A DNA stretch of 64,000 bases from Macrocystis pyrifera (Eukaryota > Sar > Phaeophyceae > Laminariales > Laminariaceae): positions 16,330,080-16,394,079 of the forward strand of contig JASSKH010000007.1 of the NCBI GenBank assembly GCA_031763025.1. Reading direction: 5' to 3'. The notes below the pieces were generated by a model. That model was not told where the DNA came from. It made no database searches and saw only the letters and a program-made list of their open reading frames with translations. Both the position numbers and the translations under genes were made by a program. Each line of letters begins with the position of its first letter. Position 1 is the first letter of the stretch. Positions 34,401-47,250 of the stretch are shown piece by piece.

Positions 34401-37400
34401 CTCGTTGCGGTTCCTGCTCAGCACTAACGTTCTACCGTTCCGTAGGCGAGAGAAGAGACAAGTGCCGACCGCTTCGTGTCCTCCTCTGTCGCTTATCTGA
34501 CCATGTCCGCCTTCAAAAACGTGACTTGTGTTTTTGTCCGGAACGTACCACTGGAGAGACGCGGAAATAGCTTGGTTTAGTCGCCCAAAACGCGAAGAAG
34601 GGTCTCGTTGTGGTGCCCGCTCCGCAAGAACGTTCCACCGTGCCCGTGGTGAAAGAAAAAGCAAGCGCTGACTACTCCGCGTGCGCCCCTGACGTCTTTA
34701 TGACCATGTTTCCCTATAAAGACGTGATTCGGGGGTTTCGGGGAGGTGTCACTGGACAGACGCAGAATTAGCTTGGTTTTGTCGCCCAAAACACGACCAT
34801 GAGTCTCGTTGTGGTTCCCGCCCGGCAAGAACGTTCAAACGTGCTAGAGGAACAAGCAAAAGACGGAGCTGCTCGCTTCGTGTCCTCCTCTGCCGTTTTT
34901 CTGACCGTATCCGCCTGTAAAAACGTGGGTTGTGTTTGTCCGGGACGCACCAGCACAATAGACTTGGTTTTGTCGCCCAAAACGCGACGAAGAGTCTCGT
35001 TGTGGTGCCCGCTCCGCCATAAACGTTCCACCGTTCCATAGGCGAGAGAAAAAGCAAATGCTGACCGCTTCGTGTCCTCTGCCATCGTTTTTCTGACCAT
35101 GTCCGCCTGTAAAACATGGGTTGTGTTCGTCCGCGAGGTACCACTGGATATACTCGGAAAAAGCTTTTTTTTGTCCCCCAAAACGCGAAGAAGGGTCTTG
35201 TTTTGTTCCCGCCCGGCAAGGACGTTCACCTGTGCCATGGGATAAAGAGCAAGCCGTCGCTGGTCGGTTCGCGTCCAACTCTGTCACTTTTCCGACCATG
35301 GCCGCCTATAAAAACGTGTGTGTGGGGTGTTCGGGGAGGTACTACTGGAGATGAGCAGAATTAGCTTGGTTTTGTCGCTCAAACCACGACGAAGGAAATC
35401 GTTTTTTGGTTCACGCTCGGCAAGAATGTTCCACCGTACCCGTGGTGAAAGAAAAAGCAAGTGCTGACCGCTTCGCGTGCACTTCTGACGTTTTAATGAC
35501 CATGTTCCCCTCATACAACGTGATTCAGGGTTTTCGGGGAAGTATAGCTGGAGAGACGCGTAATTAACTGGGTTTGTCGTCCACACCACAACGAAGAGTC
35601 TCGTTATGGTTCCTGCTCTGCCAGAACGTTCAACCGCGCCGGTGGAAAAAGAAAAAGATAGAGCTTCTCGCTTCGCGTCCTCCTCTGTCGTTTTTCAGAC
35701 CACGTCTGCCTATCAAAACGGTTGCTGGGCTTTGGGAGAGGGACCACTGTAGAAAAGCAGAACTAACTTGGTTTTAGCGCCCAAACCACGACGAAGGGTG
35801 TTGTGTTTTGGTTAACGCTCTGCAAGGACCTTCCACCGTGCCGGTGGTATAAGGTAGAGCAAGCGCTGACCCATCCGCGTGCACCTCTAGCCTTTTTCTG
35901 ACCATGTGTTCCTGCAAAAAGCGTGCGTTGTGTTTGTCCGCGAGGTACCACTGAGAGACGCGGAAATAGCTTGTTTTTGTCGCCCAAAACGCGACGAAGG
36001 GTATCGTTTTTGCTCAAGCTTGGCAAGGACGTTCCACCGTGTCCGCAGTGAAAGAAAAAGCAAGCGCTAACCGCTTCGCGTGCACTTCTGACGTCTTTAT
36101 GACCATGTTCCCCCTAAAGACGTGATTCGGCTTTTTCGGGGAGTCCCCACCGGAGAGACACAGAACAAACTTCGTTTCGTCGCCCAAAACACGACCAAGA
36201 GTCTCGCTGTGGTTGACGGTCAGCAAGAACGTTCTACCGTTCTGGTGGTGAAGGAGTAAGCAAGTGCTGACCGCTTCGTGTCCTCCGCTGTCGCTTGTCC
36301 GACCATGTCCGCCTTTAAAAACGTGGGTTGTGTTTGCCCGGGAGGTGCCACCGGAGAAACCCGGAAATAGCTTGTTTTTGTCACCCAAATCGCGAAGAAG
36401 GGTATCGTTTCGGGTCACGATCGGCGAGAACGTTCCACCGTGCTGGTGGTGAAGGAAAAAGCAAGCGCTAGCCGCTTCGCATGCACCTCTGATGTTTTCT
36501 GAACATTTTCTCTTGATAAAACGTGATTCAACGTTTTCGGCGAGGTACCACTGGAGAGACGCAGAATATTCTCGGGTTTGCCGCCCAAAACACGAAGAAG
36601 GGTATCGTTTGGGTTCCCGCTTGGCAAGAACGTTCCACCGTACCGGTGGTGAAGGAAAAAAAAAGTGCTGACCGCTTCGTGTCCTCCTCTGTCGTTTTTC
36701 TGACCATGTCCGCCTATGAAGACGTGGGTTGTGCTTGTCCGGGAGGTACCAGAGACGCGGAAATTTCTGTTTTTTGTCGCCCGAAACGCGAAGAAGGGGT
36801 ATCGTTTTAGTTCCCGCTCGGCGAGAACGTTTCCCCGTGCCCGTAGGGAAAGAAAAAGCAAGCGCTGACCGCTCCGCGTGCGCCTCAGACGTTTTAATGA
36901 CCATGTTGCCCTCTATCAACGTGATTCAGGGTTGTCGGGGAAGTTCTTCTGAAGAGACGTAGAATTAGCTTGGTTTCGTCGCCCCAAACACAGCGAGGAG
37001 TCTCGTTGTGGTTCCCGCTCTGCAAGAACGCTCAACCGTGCTGGTGGAAAAAGAAAAAGGCATAGCTGCTCGCTTCGCGTCCTCCTCTGTCGTTTTTCTG
37101 ACCACGTCTGCCTATAAAAGCGGCTGTTGGGGTTTCGGAGAGGGACCACTGGAGAGACGCAGAATAGGCTTGGTTTTGTCGCCGGAAACACGGCGAAGGG
37201 CATCGTTGGTGTTGACGCTCTGTAAGGACCTTCCACCGTGCCGGTGTTATAAGAAAAAGCAAGCGCTGACCCCTCCGCGTGCACCTCTGACATTTGTCTG
37301 ACTATGTGCTCCTGTACAAACGTGTGTTGGAGGTGTCGGGGAGGTACCACCGGAGACACGCAGAATTAGCTTTGTTTCGTCGCCCAAATCACGGCGAAGG

Positions 37401-38210
37401 GTCGATTTTGTTTCACGCTCGGCAAGAACGTTCCACCGTGCTAGTGGTGTAAGAAAAGCAAGCGCTGTCCGCTTCGCGTCCTCCTCTGACGTTTTTGTGG
37501 CCACGTTCGCGTACAAAAACGTGGGTTGGAGGTTTGGGGAGGTACCACTAGACAGACGCAGAACTAGTCGGGTTTTGTCGCCCAAAACACGATGAAAACG
37601 TCTCATCTTGGGCTTCGCTCGGCAATAATATCCCACCGTGGGGGTGGTGAAAGAAAAAGCGAGCGCTGGCCCCTTCGCGTGCACCTCTGACGTTCTTGTG
37701 ACCATCTCGCCAGTAAAACACGGGTTGTTGGGAGGTACCCCTGGAGACGCAAAATTCGCTTGGTTTTGTCGCCCAAACCACGAAGAACCGTCTAATTTTG
37801 GTTCACGCTCGGCAACAACGTTCCACCGTAGGAGTAGTGAAAGATACCGCAAGTGCTGACCCCTCCGTGTGTACCCTGTGGCATTTTTCTGGTCGTGTGC
37901 TGCTATAAAAACATGTGTTGGGGTTTTCGGGGAGGTACCACTGGAGAGACGCAGAATTAAGCTGAATTTTTCGTCCAAAACACGGCAAAAGGATCTCGGT
38001 TTGGTTGCCGCTGTGCCAAAACCTTTCACCGTGCCGGTGGTGAAAGAAAAAGCGCGTGCTGACAGCGCCGCGTCCTCCTCTCACGTTTGTGTGGCCCTCC
38101 CGCCAAAACAAAACGTAGATTGGGGTTTTCGGGGAGGTCCCACTGGAGAGAGGCAGAATTTGGCTTGGCTTTGTCGGCCATTTCCACGATGAAGAGTCTC
38201 ATTCGGTCAT
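22495..38210 (+). repeat. 200-bp satellite array B, copy 1 (about 77 units)
   Basis: Spacing measured at the ggaggtacc block is 199-222 bp (22672, 23079, 23301, 23707, 23906, 24107). Each unit has, in order: ttggttttgtcgcccaaaac, gacgaag.gtctcgtt, a ctcggcaagaacgttccacc block, ccaccgtgccggtgg, gaaagaaaaagcaag, 'cgctgaccgcttcgcgtgca', cctctgacgttttt, tgaccatgtccgcctgtaaa, aacgtgggtt, and ggttttcggggaggtaccac. KpnI sites (GGTACC) recur about once per unit. Both strands carry long stop-poor frames (up to 517 codons, 24601-26154, - strand) that cross many units and shift with indels. I regard them as by-products. Confidence 0.92.
24810..28930 (+). repeat. About 800-bp four-unit higher-order repeat in array B, copy 1 (about five copies)
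   Basis: Four distinguishable 200-bp variants alternate in a fixed order. One has 'ctgttgcaaaatgaaaaaga'. One has ttccgtaggcgagagaaaaa with 'cgcgaggcaccact'. One has 'ttctgtctcccaaaacg' with 'cttcttgtcctcctctg'. One has 'catgcacctcggatgttttc' with 'acattttctcttg'. The last variant recurs at about 25285, 26078, 26872, 27668 and 28470, a period of 793-802 bp. The higher-order copies are far more alike than neighbouring 200-bp units, so they were amplified recently as a block. Confidence 0.9.
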
Positions 38211-38216
38211 CACTTC

Positions 38217-38293
38217 TTCTATGGTAAGACCCGTACGACCTAGCTCAAACTCGAGGCCACAGCATTAGCTGTACCGCTCGAACGAGTCAGCCA
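38217..38293 (+). repeat. Boundary motif R at the end of macro-unit 1
   Basis: This copy of the R block ends one base before the telomeric tract. It differs from the internal copies by a few substitutions and small indels (gacctagctc for gacctaactc, ccacagcatt for ccggcatt, aacgagtcagcc for gagcgagtcaag). Internal copies 7051 and 39597 are closer to each other. Confidence 0.85.
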
Positions 38294-38294
38294 C

Positions 38295-38336
38295 TTAGGG
38301 TTAGGGTTAGGGTTAGGGTTAGGGTTAGGGTTAGGG
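38295..38336 (+). repeat. Interstitial telomeric tract, seven perfect TTAGGG repeats
   Basis: Exactly seven TTAGGG units on the + strand, in the same orientation as the tract at 5711 but less than half its length and without variant units. It separates macro-unit 1 from macro-unit 2, and the same hairpin follows at the same distance. Confidence 0.97.
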
Positions 38337-38339
38337 CTC

Positions 38340-38405
38340 TAAGCCTATTTGCAAATAGAACTGAAGGTCGAATATTTAAGACTACGGTCTATTTGAATAG
38401 GCTTA
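38340..38405. repeat. Inverted repeat abutting the telomeric tract, copy 2
   Basis: Arms at 38340-38358 and 38389-38405 are identical in sequence and spacing to those at 5816-5881. One extra A appears just downstream (cttcaaaataggtg) compared with copy 1. Confidence 0.85.
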
Positions 38406-38459
38406 TGGGCACTTCAAAATAGGTGTTCGCCCAAAATATACGTTTTCGAGGGCATTTCA

Positions 38460-39596
38460 CACTAAAATCAAGTCATTTCAGAAATCAATACTAAAACCAA
38501 GTACAAAATCGTTGACCATACTAAAATCAAGTCATTTGCGGCCCAAGATACTAAAATCAAGTCATTTCATTTCAACATGACCATACTAAAATCAAGTCAT
38601 TTCGACATGACCATACTAAAATCAAGTCATTTCAACATGACCATACTAAAATCAAATCATTTCAACAAGACATACTAAAATCAAGTCATTTCAACATGAC
38701 CATACTAAAATCAAGTCATATCAAAATGACCATACTAAAATCAAGTCATTTCAACATGACCATACTAAAATCAAGTCATTTCGACATGATCATACTAAAA
38801 TCAAGTCATTTCAAAATGACCATACTAAAATCAAGTCATTTCAACATGACTTTACTAAAATCAAGTCATTTCTAAATGACCATACTAAAATCAAGTCATT
38901 TCAACAAGACTTTACTAAAATCAAGTCATTTCAACATGACCTAACTAAAATCAAGTCATTTCGAAATGACCATACTAAAATCAAGTCATTCGAAATGACC
39001 ATGCTAAAATCAAGTCATTTCGAAATAACCATACTAAAATCAAGTCGTTTCGAAATGACCATACTAAAATCAAGTTATTTCAAAATGACCATACTAAAAT
39101 CAAGTCATTTCAAAATGACCATACTAAAATCAATACTTGTATCAAAATGAAGTCCATACTAAAATCAAGTCATTTCAACATGACCATACTAAAATCAAGT
39201 CATTTCATTCAACATGACCATACTAAAATCAAGTCATTTCAAAATGACCATACTAAAATCAAGTCATTTCAAAATGACCATACTAAAATCAAGTCATTTC
39301 AAATGACCATACTAAAATCAAGTCATTTCGACATGACCATACTAAAATCAAGTCATTTCAACATGACCATACTAAAAGCAAGTCATTTCAAGATGACCAT
39401 ACTAAAATCAAGTCATTTCGACATGACCATACTAAAATCGAGTTATTTTTAAATGACCATACTAAAATCAAGTCATTTCAAAATGAGCATTCTAAAATCA
39501 GGTTATTCCAACATGACCAGACTAAAATCAAGTCATTTTTCAGACCTCGATAAAATCGAGGTAATTTTGCCGACAATACAAAAATCAAGTAACTCA
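38460..39596 (+). repeat. 30-bp minisatellite array, copy 2
   Basis: It has the same monomer and nearly the same unit series as 5936-7050. Small indels break the 30-bp phase: an extra catttcatttc near 38565, a lost base near 38671, a shortened unit near 38991, an altered unit near 39130 and an insertion near 39206. The longest decapeptide frame here is only about 101 codons (39147-39452). The distal end keeps about 16 bp that copy 1 lacks (near 39537-39552). Confidence 0.95.
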
Positions 39597-39672
39597 TTCT
39601 ATGGTAAGACCCGTACGACCTAACTCAAACTCGAGGCCGGCATTAGCTGTACCGCTCGAGCGAGTCAAGCAC
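39597..39672 (+). repeat. Boundary motif R, internal position, copy 2
   Basis: Matches 7051-7124 almost exactly (gctgtaccg here, gctgtataccg in copy 1). With 38217-38293 it forms direct repeats around the segment containing the telomeric tract, hairpin and 30-bp array. Confidence 0.85.
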
Positions 39673-39925
39673 CCCAGACGACTCGAAGAAAGATACGTGA
39701 ATTGTTAACGAAATGAAAAGAAAATGACAGCCGTGTGCGATGTCTCACACCAGAAGCAGTTCCGTTTTGCATCCAAACAAAAGCTTTTCAATAGACTTGG
39801 GGCCGGATATCCCGGATAGCCCGCCGTGTAGACCACATCCGTTATACCATAGTCCATTCCACTTATGACACCCGAGGATGTGTACCACTAACACCTGATG
39901 ACCACACTTCGACACCGCAACACTA
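39673..39925. other. Single-copy spacer, copy 2
   Basis: Counterpart of 7125-7385, nearly identical. A 63-codon antisense frame (39745-39936) is open here but not in copy 1 because of 1-bp differences. No product is recognised. Confidence 0.5.
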
Positions 39926-42900
39926 AAACAATTCATTTCGTGCCCACCATTCTCAAACCAAGTAATTTCAGAACGACCATACTAAAATCAAGTCATTTTT
40001 TTCGATCATGACAAAATCGAGTTTTTTATCGATTATACAAATATGAAGTTGTTTTTTCACCATACCAAAACACAATAATTTCGTGCCCACCATACTAAAA
40101 CCAAGTTATTTCAGATTGGTCATACTAAAACCAAGTCATTTTTTCGACCATGACAAAATCGAGTGGATTTTGTCGACAATACAAAAATATCGAGTTTTTT
40201 TTCGCCATACTAAAACCAAGTCATTTAGTGCCCACTATACTAAAACCAAGTAATTTCGAATTTGGTAATACTAAAATCAAGATAGTTTTTCGACCATGAC
40301 GAAATCGTGTTATTTTTGTCGACAACACGAAAATATCGAGTTTTTTTTCACCACACTAAAACCAAGTCATTTCGTGCCCACCATACTGAAAACAAGTAGT
40401 TTCGGATTGGTCATACTAAAATCAAGTCATTTTTTTCGACCACGATGAAATCGTGTTATTTTCGTCGTGAAATTAGAAATATCAAGTTTGTTTTCACCAT
40501 ACTAAAACCAAGTCATTTCGTGCCCACAATACTAAAACCGAGTAATTTCGGATTGGTCATACTAAAATCAAGTCATTTTTTCGACCACGATGAAATCTTG
40601 TTTTTGTCGACAATACAAAAATATCAAGTTTTTTTTCACCGTACTAAAACCAAGTCATTTCGTGCCCACCATACTAAAACCAAGTAATTTCGAAATGGTC
40701 ATACTAAAATCAAGTCATTTTTTCGACAACCATAAAATCGAGGGTTTCTTGACGTAAATACAAAAATATGTAAAAAAAATTCACCATACTAGAACCAAGT
40801 GATTTCGAGCCCACCATACTAAAACCAAGTAATTTCGGATTGGTCATACTAAAATCAGGTCATTTTTTTTCGACCACGATGAAATCTTGTTTTTGTCGAC
40901 AATACAAAAATATCAAGTTTTTTTTCACCGTACTAAAACCAAGTCATTTCGTGCCCACCATACTAAAACCAAGTAATTTCGAAATGGTCATACTAAAATC
41001 AAGTCATTTTTTCGACAACCATAAAATCGAGGGTTTCTTGACGTCAATACAAAAATATGAAAAAAAAATTCACCATACTAGAACCAAGTGATTTCGAGCC
41101 CACCATACTAAAACCAAGTAATTTCGGATTGGTCATACTGAAATCAAGTCATTTTTTCGACCACGATGAAATCTTGTTATTTTCGTCGACAGTACAAAAA
41201 ATATTGAAAAAAAATTCACCATACTAAAACCAAGTCATTTCGTGCCCACCATACTAAAACCAAGTAATTTCGGATTGGTCATACTAAAATCAAGTCATTT
41301 TTTCGACCACGATGAAATCTTGTTATTTTTGTCGACAATACAAAAATATCAAGTTTTTTTTCACCATACTAAAACCAAGTCAATTCGTGCCCACCATACT
41401 AAAACTAAGTAATTTCGAATTGGTCATACTAAAATCAAGTCATTTTTTCGACAACGATAAAATCGAGGTTTTTTTGACGTCAATACAAAAATATGAAAAA
41501 AAAAATTCACCATACTAGAACCAAGTGATTTCGAGCCCACCATACTAAAACCAAGTAATTTCAGATTGGTCATACTAAAACCAAGTCATTTTTTCGACCA
41601 CGATGAAATCTTGTTATTTTTGTCGACAGTACAAAAAATATCAAGTTTTTTTCCACCCTACTAAAACCAAGTCATTTCGTGCCCACCATACTAAAACCAA
41701 GTAATTTCGGATTGGTCATACTAAAATCAAGTCATTTTTTCGACCACGATGAAATCTTGTTATTTTTGTCGACAATTCAAAAATATCGAGTTTTTTTTTC
41801 ACAATACTAAAACCAAGTGATTTCGTGCCCACCATACTAAAACCAAGTAATATCGGATTGGCCATACTAAAATCAAGTCACTTTTTCGACGACGATAAAA
41901 TCGAGTTATTTTTGTCGACAATACAAAAATATCGAGTTTTGTTCACCATACTAAAACCAAGTCATTTCGTGCCCACCATACTAAAACCAAGTAATATCAG
42001 ATTAGTCATACTAAAATCAAGTCATTTTTTGTCCATGATAAAAACTTGTTATTTACGTCGACAATATAAAAATATCAAGTTTTTTTTCACCCTACTAAAA
42101 CCAAGTCATTTCGAGCCCACCATACTAAAACCAAGTAATTTCGAATTGGTAATACTAAAATCAAGTCATTTTTTTGACCATGATAAAATCGAGTAGTTGT
42201 CGTCGACAATACCAAAATATCATTTTTTTTCACCATACTAAAACCAAGTCATTTTGTGCCCACCATACTAAAACCAAGTAATTTCAGAGCAGTCATACTG
42301 AAATCAAGTCATTTTTACGACCAGGATAAAATCGAGTTATTTTTGTCGACAATATAAAACATCAAATTTTTTTTCACACCATACTAAAACCAAGTCATTT
42401 CGTGCCCACCATACTAAAACCAAGTAATTTCGAATTGGTAATACTAAAATCAAGTCATTTTTTTGACCATGATAAAATCGAGTAGTTTTCGTCGACAATA
42501 CCAAAATATCATTTTTTTTTCACCATACTAAAACCAAGTCATTTTGTGCCCACCATACTAAAACCAAGTAATTTCAGAGCAGTCATACTGAAATCAAGTC
42601 ATTTTTACGACCAGGATAAAATCGAGTTATTTTTGTCGACAATATTGAAACATCAAATTCTTTTTTCACCATACTAAAACCAAGTCATTTCGTGCCCACC
42701 ATACTAAAACTAAGTAATTTCAGATCGGTGATACTAAAATCAAGTCATTTTTGTGACCATGACAAAATCGAGTTATTTTAGTCGACAATTCTGAAATATC
42801 AAGTTTTTTTTCGCCATACTAAAACAAAGTCATTTCGTGCGACCACCATACTAAAACCAAGTAATTTCGCATAGGTCATACTAAAATCAAGTCATTTTTT

Positions 42901-43790
42901 CAACCATGATAAAATCGAGTTATTTTTGTTGACAATACTAAAATATCAAGTTTTTTTCACCATACTAAAACCAAGTCATTTCGTGCCCACCATACTAAAA
43001 CCAAGTAATTTCTGATGAGTCATACTAAAATCAAGTCATTTTTTCGACCACGATAAAATCGTGAGATTTTTGTCGCCAATACTATGAATACGAACTTATT
43101 TTTCACCATACTAAAACCAAGTCATTTCGTGCCCCCATACTAAAACCAAGTAATATCAGATCGGTAATACTAAAATCAAGTCATTTTTTTCGACCATGAT
43201 AAAATCGAGTTATTTTCGTCGACAATACAAAAATATCAAGTTTTTTTCACCATACTAAAACCAAGTTATTTTGTTCCCACGATACCAAAACCAAGTAATT
43301 TCGGATTGGTCATACTAAAATCGAGTCATATATCAAGTTGTTTTTCACCATACCAGAACCAAGTCATGTCGTGCCCACCTTACTAAAACCAATTGATTTC
43401 ATATTTACCATGCTAAAACCAAGTAATTTCGTGCCCACCACACTAAAAAACGCGTACTTTCAGATACTATACTAAAATCCAGTCAATTTTGTCGACCATC
43501 GAAAAATCGGATTCATTCCGGCCAACACACTAAAATCAACTTTTTTTCTCCGACCATACTAAAACCAAGTAATTTACTGTTTACCACACTAAAAACAAGT
43601 AATTTCAGATACACCATACTAAAAACCAGCCGATTTGTTTTTGCCAATCGTCACATCGAGTTCATTCCGTCCAACACACCAAGATAATGTTTTTGTCGCC
43701 GACCATACTAAAACCTACTAATTTAGTGCCCACCACACTAGTACCAAGTAATTTCAGATAGACCATACTGAAATCAAGTCATTTATTTCG
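39926..43790 (+). repeat. About 145-bp higher-order array, copy 2
   Basis: Unit-for-unit counterpart of 7386-11250. The overall length differs by only a few bases, with T-run and A-run length changes (for example near 40866, 41500 and 42010). There is no evident gain or loss of whole 145-bp units, in contrast to array B. Confidence 0.9.
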
Positions 43791-43793
43791 AAA

Positions 43794-44087
43794 ATGGTAA
43801 TATCGTCGGCTACAAACATTAGAATCACCTTTTTTGTTTATGCCATACTTGAGTCGCCTCAGTCACGCAGGGCATACCTGTGTTCATCGTACCCGGGTCA
43901 GAACCGCGTTGATGTGGAGTCCGTCACGCCCGAGAGGTATGGTTTATTGCTGAACCAACAAGTTTTCGTTGAATGGGATTCTAACGAAATGCGGCTGCAC
44001 CACTCCGTGCGGTGCAGACGATATCAACCCTCGCAGAAATCGAGGTGTACGAATGATCGGGAGACGTGCGACAGAGTTGCCGTTTGA
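43794..44087 (+). CDS. Hypothetical 97-codon open frame, copy 2
   Basis: Same ATG, length and position relative to the repeats as 11254-11547. The two base differences both change the amino acid (Lys to Arg near residue 10, Trp to Arg near residue 89). No family is recognised. Confidence 0.25.
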   Translation: MVISSATNIRITFFVYAILESPQSRRAYLCSSYPGQNRVDVESVTPERYGLLLNQQVFVEWDSNEMRLHHSVRCRRYQPSQKSRCTNDRETCDRVAV

Positions 44088-44099
44088 TTTGGGCACTCA

Positions 44100-45795
44100 G
44101 ACTCAGTGAAGGAGCCCCTGCCAAGAAATAAATACTCGCGTCACCGCCGTAGATTTCTACGAAACACCTTGTTCCAACTTGGTGCTTAATCTGACAAAAC
44201 ACACATCTGTATAATATTACAAGATGTTTTTTGGGAAGAAAATACGATTTCAGGTGAACAGGTGGTGTGGACCTCTGATCTTTTCCATCCCGATCCCAGT
44301 CGTGCCCTGGTCCCACTCGGATATGATCCCATTTGGTACCCTGCTCCCATTCACAAGGTACAGAAATGATGCCGCCGGAGACCCACCAACTATCCTGATC
44401 ATATACTCAATCACCCCCGGATGATGTGTGGCAGCAGCGGTCGTCTGCAAGGACACAAATCTTCGCAGGGCCGCCGTAAACCAGTGCAAAAACACCGTGT
44501 TCTCACTTCGTACTTCCAATCTGACAAAGACACATCGGTACGCACTACTAGCTGAAATAGCGGGCGAAATGATCGTTCAAGGTAAATACGTCGAGCCGTT
44601 CCCTTCTGATCCCAGCCGTACGCTGATCCCACCCGGGTATGATCCCATTTGGTACCCTTCTCCTTTCACAAGGTACAGTAGTACAGAAATTTATTCTTTG
44701 CCCTCTGCATGAGCCGCGGGCGGCCCATCAACTACCCTGATCCCATCCACAGGCACTCCACCGGATCACGTACGTGTGGCAGCAGCGCTGGTCTGCAAGG
44801 ACGTTAATCCTCGCAGGATCCCCGTAGATTACTACAATACACTTTGTTCCCACTTGGTACTGGCAATCTGACCAACACCCATCTGTACGTTGTACTAGCC
44901 AACGTCTCGGGGATAAATGTTCACCCTGGTAAACACGCGGTGCGGACCTTTCTTTTATCCTTTCCATCCTGATCCCAGCTTTCCATCCTGATCCCACCCG
45001 GAGATGATCTCATTTAGGGTTAAGTGCTCCCATTCACAAGGTGCAGAACTGATATCAGCCCTCCGCAGGAGCCGCCGGAGGCCCACCAACTATACTGATT
45101 CCATCCACAGGCGCCCTACCGGACGATGTGTGGCAGCAGCAGCGGTCGTCTGCAAGGACACAAATCCTCGCAGGACCGCCGTAGATACTACAAAACACCC
45201 CACCCCGTGCCCAATTCGTGCTCGCAATCAGACCAACACACCTCATATCACTCGACAATTTATGGGGGAGAAATATTCACTCAAGGTACACAGGCAGTGC
45301 GGACCTTCGAGCCTTTCCCTCTTTATCCCAGCCGCGCCCTGATCCCACCCGGATGTGATCCCATTTGGTACCCTGTTCCCATCCACAAGGTGCAGAAGCG
45401 ATAAGGAGCCGCCGGAGGCGCCACCAACTACCCTGATCCCATCCACAGGCACCCCACCGGCCTATGTTTCGCAACAGCGGCCGTCTGCGAGGGCGTGAAT
45501 CTTCTCAGGACCGCCGTAGTTACTACAAAACACCCTGTGCCCACTTCGTGCTCACAATCAGACCAACACCCATCAGTACATACTACTAGACAATGTTCAT
45601 TCAAGGTAAACAGGTGGTGCGGACCTTTAAGCATTTCCCTCCTGATCCCAGCCGCACCCTGATCCCACCCGGATATGATCCCATTTGGTACCCTGCTCCC
45701 ATCCACAAGGTGCAGAAATGATATTAGCCCTCCGCAGGAGCCGCCGGAGGCCCACCAACTACCCTGATCCCATTTGGTACTTCGAATATTTCGAA
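44100..45795 (+). repeat. About 330-bp tandem repeat, copy 2
   Basis: Counterpart of 11560-13235. It has about 20 net extra bases, including a duplicated 'tttccatcctgatccca' near 44970 and an extra CAG near 45140. A six-base loss lies near 44258. Confidence 0.85.
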
Positions 45796-47250
45796 ACTTT
45801 TCCCGTTTGACACCCTGCTCCCACTTAATGGTTTAGAGATATACTTAGCCCTCGGCAGGAGCAGCCGGAGAATACTACAAATCACCCTGTTCCAATTGAG
45901 TACTTTGAATCCGACGAAAACCCCTCCCATTTATCACCCTGTTCCCACCCAGAAGGTGTAGAAATGAAATCATCCCGGTGGAAGAGGCCGCTGGGGGCCC
46001 ACCGGACACCCTGATCTCATCCAGAGGCACAGCTCGGGCGATAATCCGTCTATTGTTTCACCAATAGGTTCGATTCCCGATCCCGCGTATGCGAGTTCGT
46101 ACATGTTTTCTTGTTGCTTCTGCCGTGTCTGCGGACGATTGTTATTCCTCTGAAAGGGATCAGGGTGCTTTGTACTGATCTCCGGCCACAACATCATTTA
46201 CGAGCTATGTGTGTAGGTGTGCATGATCGTGCTCAAACCGTGATGCATGTCCCAGACGCCACAGGTGGGAGCAGGGTGCCAACGTGATCACACCCGGGTT
46301 GGATCGGATCGGAGTCGTGCCTGCCTATAATTTTAGTTTGCGTTTGCCACCCTGCTTCCGCTTGGTACCTCGACCTCGCCGTGGGCCCTTCCCATTTGGC
46401 ACCTTGCTCCCGCCCACAAGGTGCAAAAATAGAATCATCCCTCCGAAGAGCCGCCGGAGGCCCACCAGCCACCCTGATCCCACCCGAAGGCACAGCTCGG
46501 GCTCAAAACCCGTCTTTGTTTTCGCCAATCGGCTCCCGCATATGCGAGTTCCTATATTTTTCTTTGCTAGTTTCGTGTCTGGGGACGATTTCTGCAGCTC
46601 TGAGTGGGATTGGGGTGTTTGTATTACGGGAGACCATAGTAATTAGGACCCTACACACAAAAAAACTATATGTTTCCCTTTTTTTACTAGCAGTATTTGG
46701 TCCTATTTACGATGGTCCCCCGCAATGGTAATCTCCTGCAACAATTTTATTTGTGAGCCTTGGCGGTGGGAGCAGGGTGCCTAATGGGATCACTCCCGTG
46801 TATTGTTGTTTTTGCGTTTGGCACCCTGCTCCCGCTTGGTACCTCGAATCTGCCGAAAACATCTTCCCATTTGGCACCCTGTTCCCACCCACAAGGTGCA
46901 GAAATATAAATATTTCAGAAATATAAATATTTCTTCGCACGAGCCGCAAGAGGCCCACCACCTACCCTGATCCCATCCAGAGGCACAGTTCGGGCGCAGG
47001 AACCGTCGACTCTTTCGCCAATCGCTTCGATTCCCGCATATGCTAGTTCGTATATTGGCACCCTGCTCCCACCCACAAATCTCCCACCCACAAAAACACT
47101 CACTGTTGTGGCGCACAAATTTTTATCCGCAGGAGCCGCCGGCGAATATTGCAAAACGTCTGTCGAACACCCTGCCAAGGTCTACAAATATGATCAGCCT
47201 TCCACCTCACCCACCGGAAGCCTACCTGGCACTTAGGATTGGGTTAGTGA
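45796..47250 (+). repeat. About 480-bp diverged repeat, copy 2
   Basis: Counterpart of 13236-14690, nearly identical. The B-box-like string is conserved at 46067-46077. Confidence 0.7.

Noticed and set aside
16900..38210. Centromeric satellite
   Set aside because: A 200-bp satellite with higher-order units would fit, but the telomeric tracts within the same tandem structure point to a subtelomere. No independent centromere evidence is visible.
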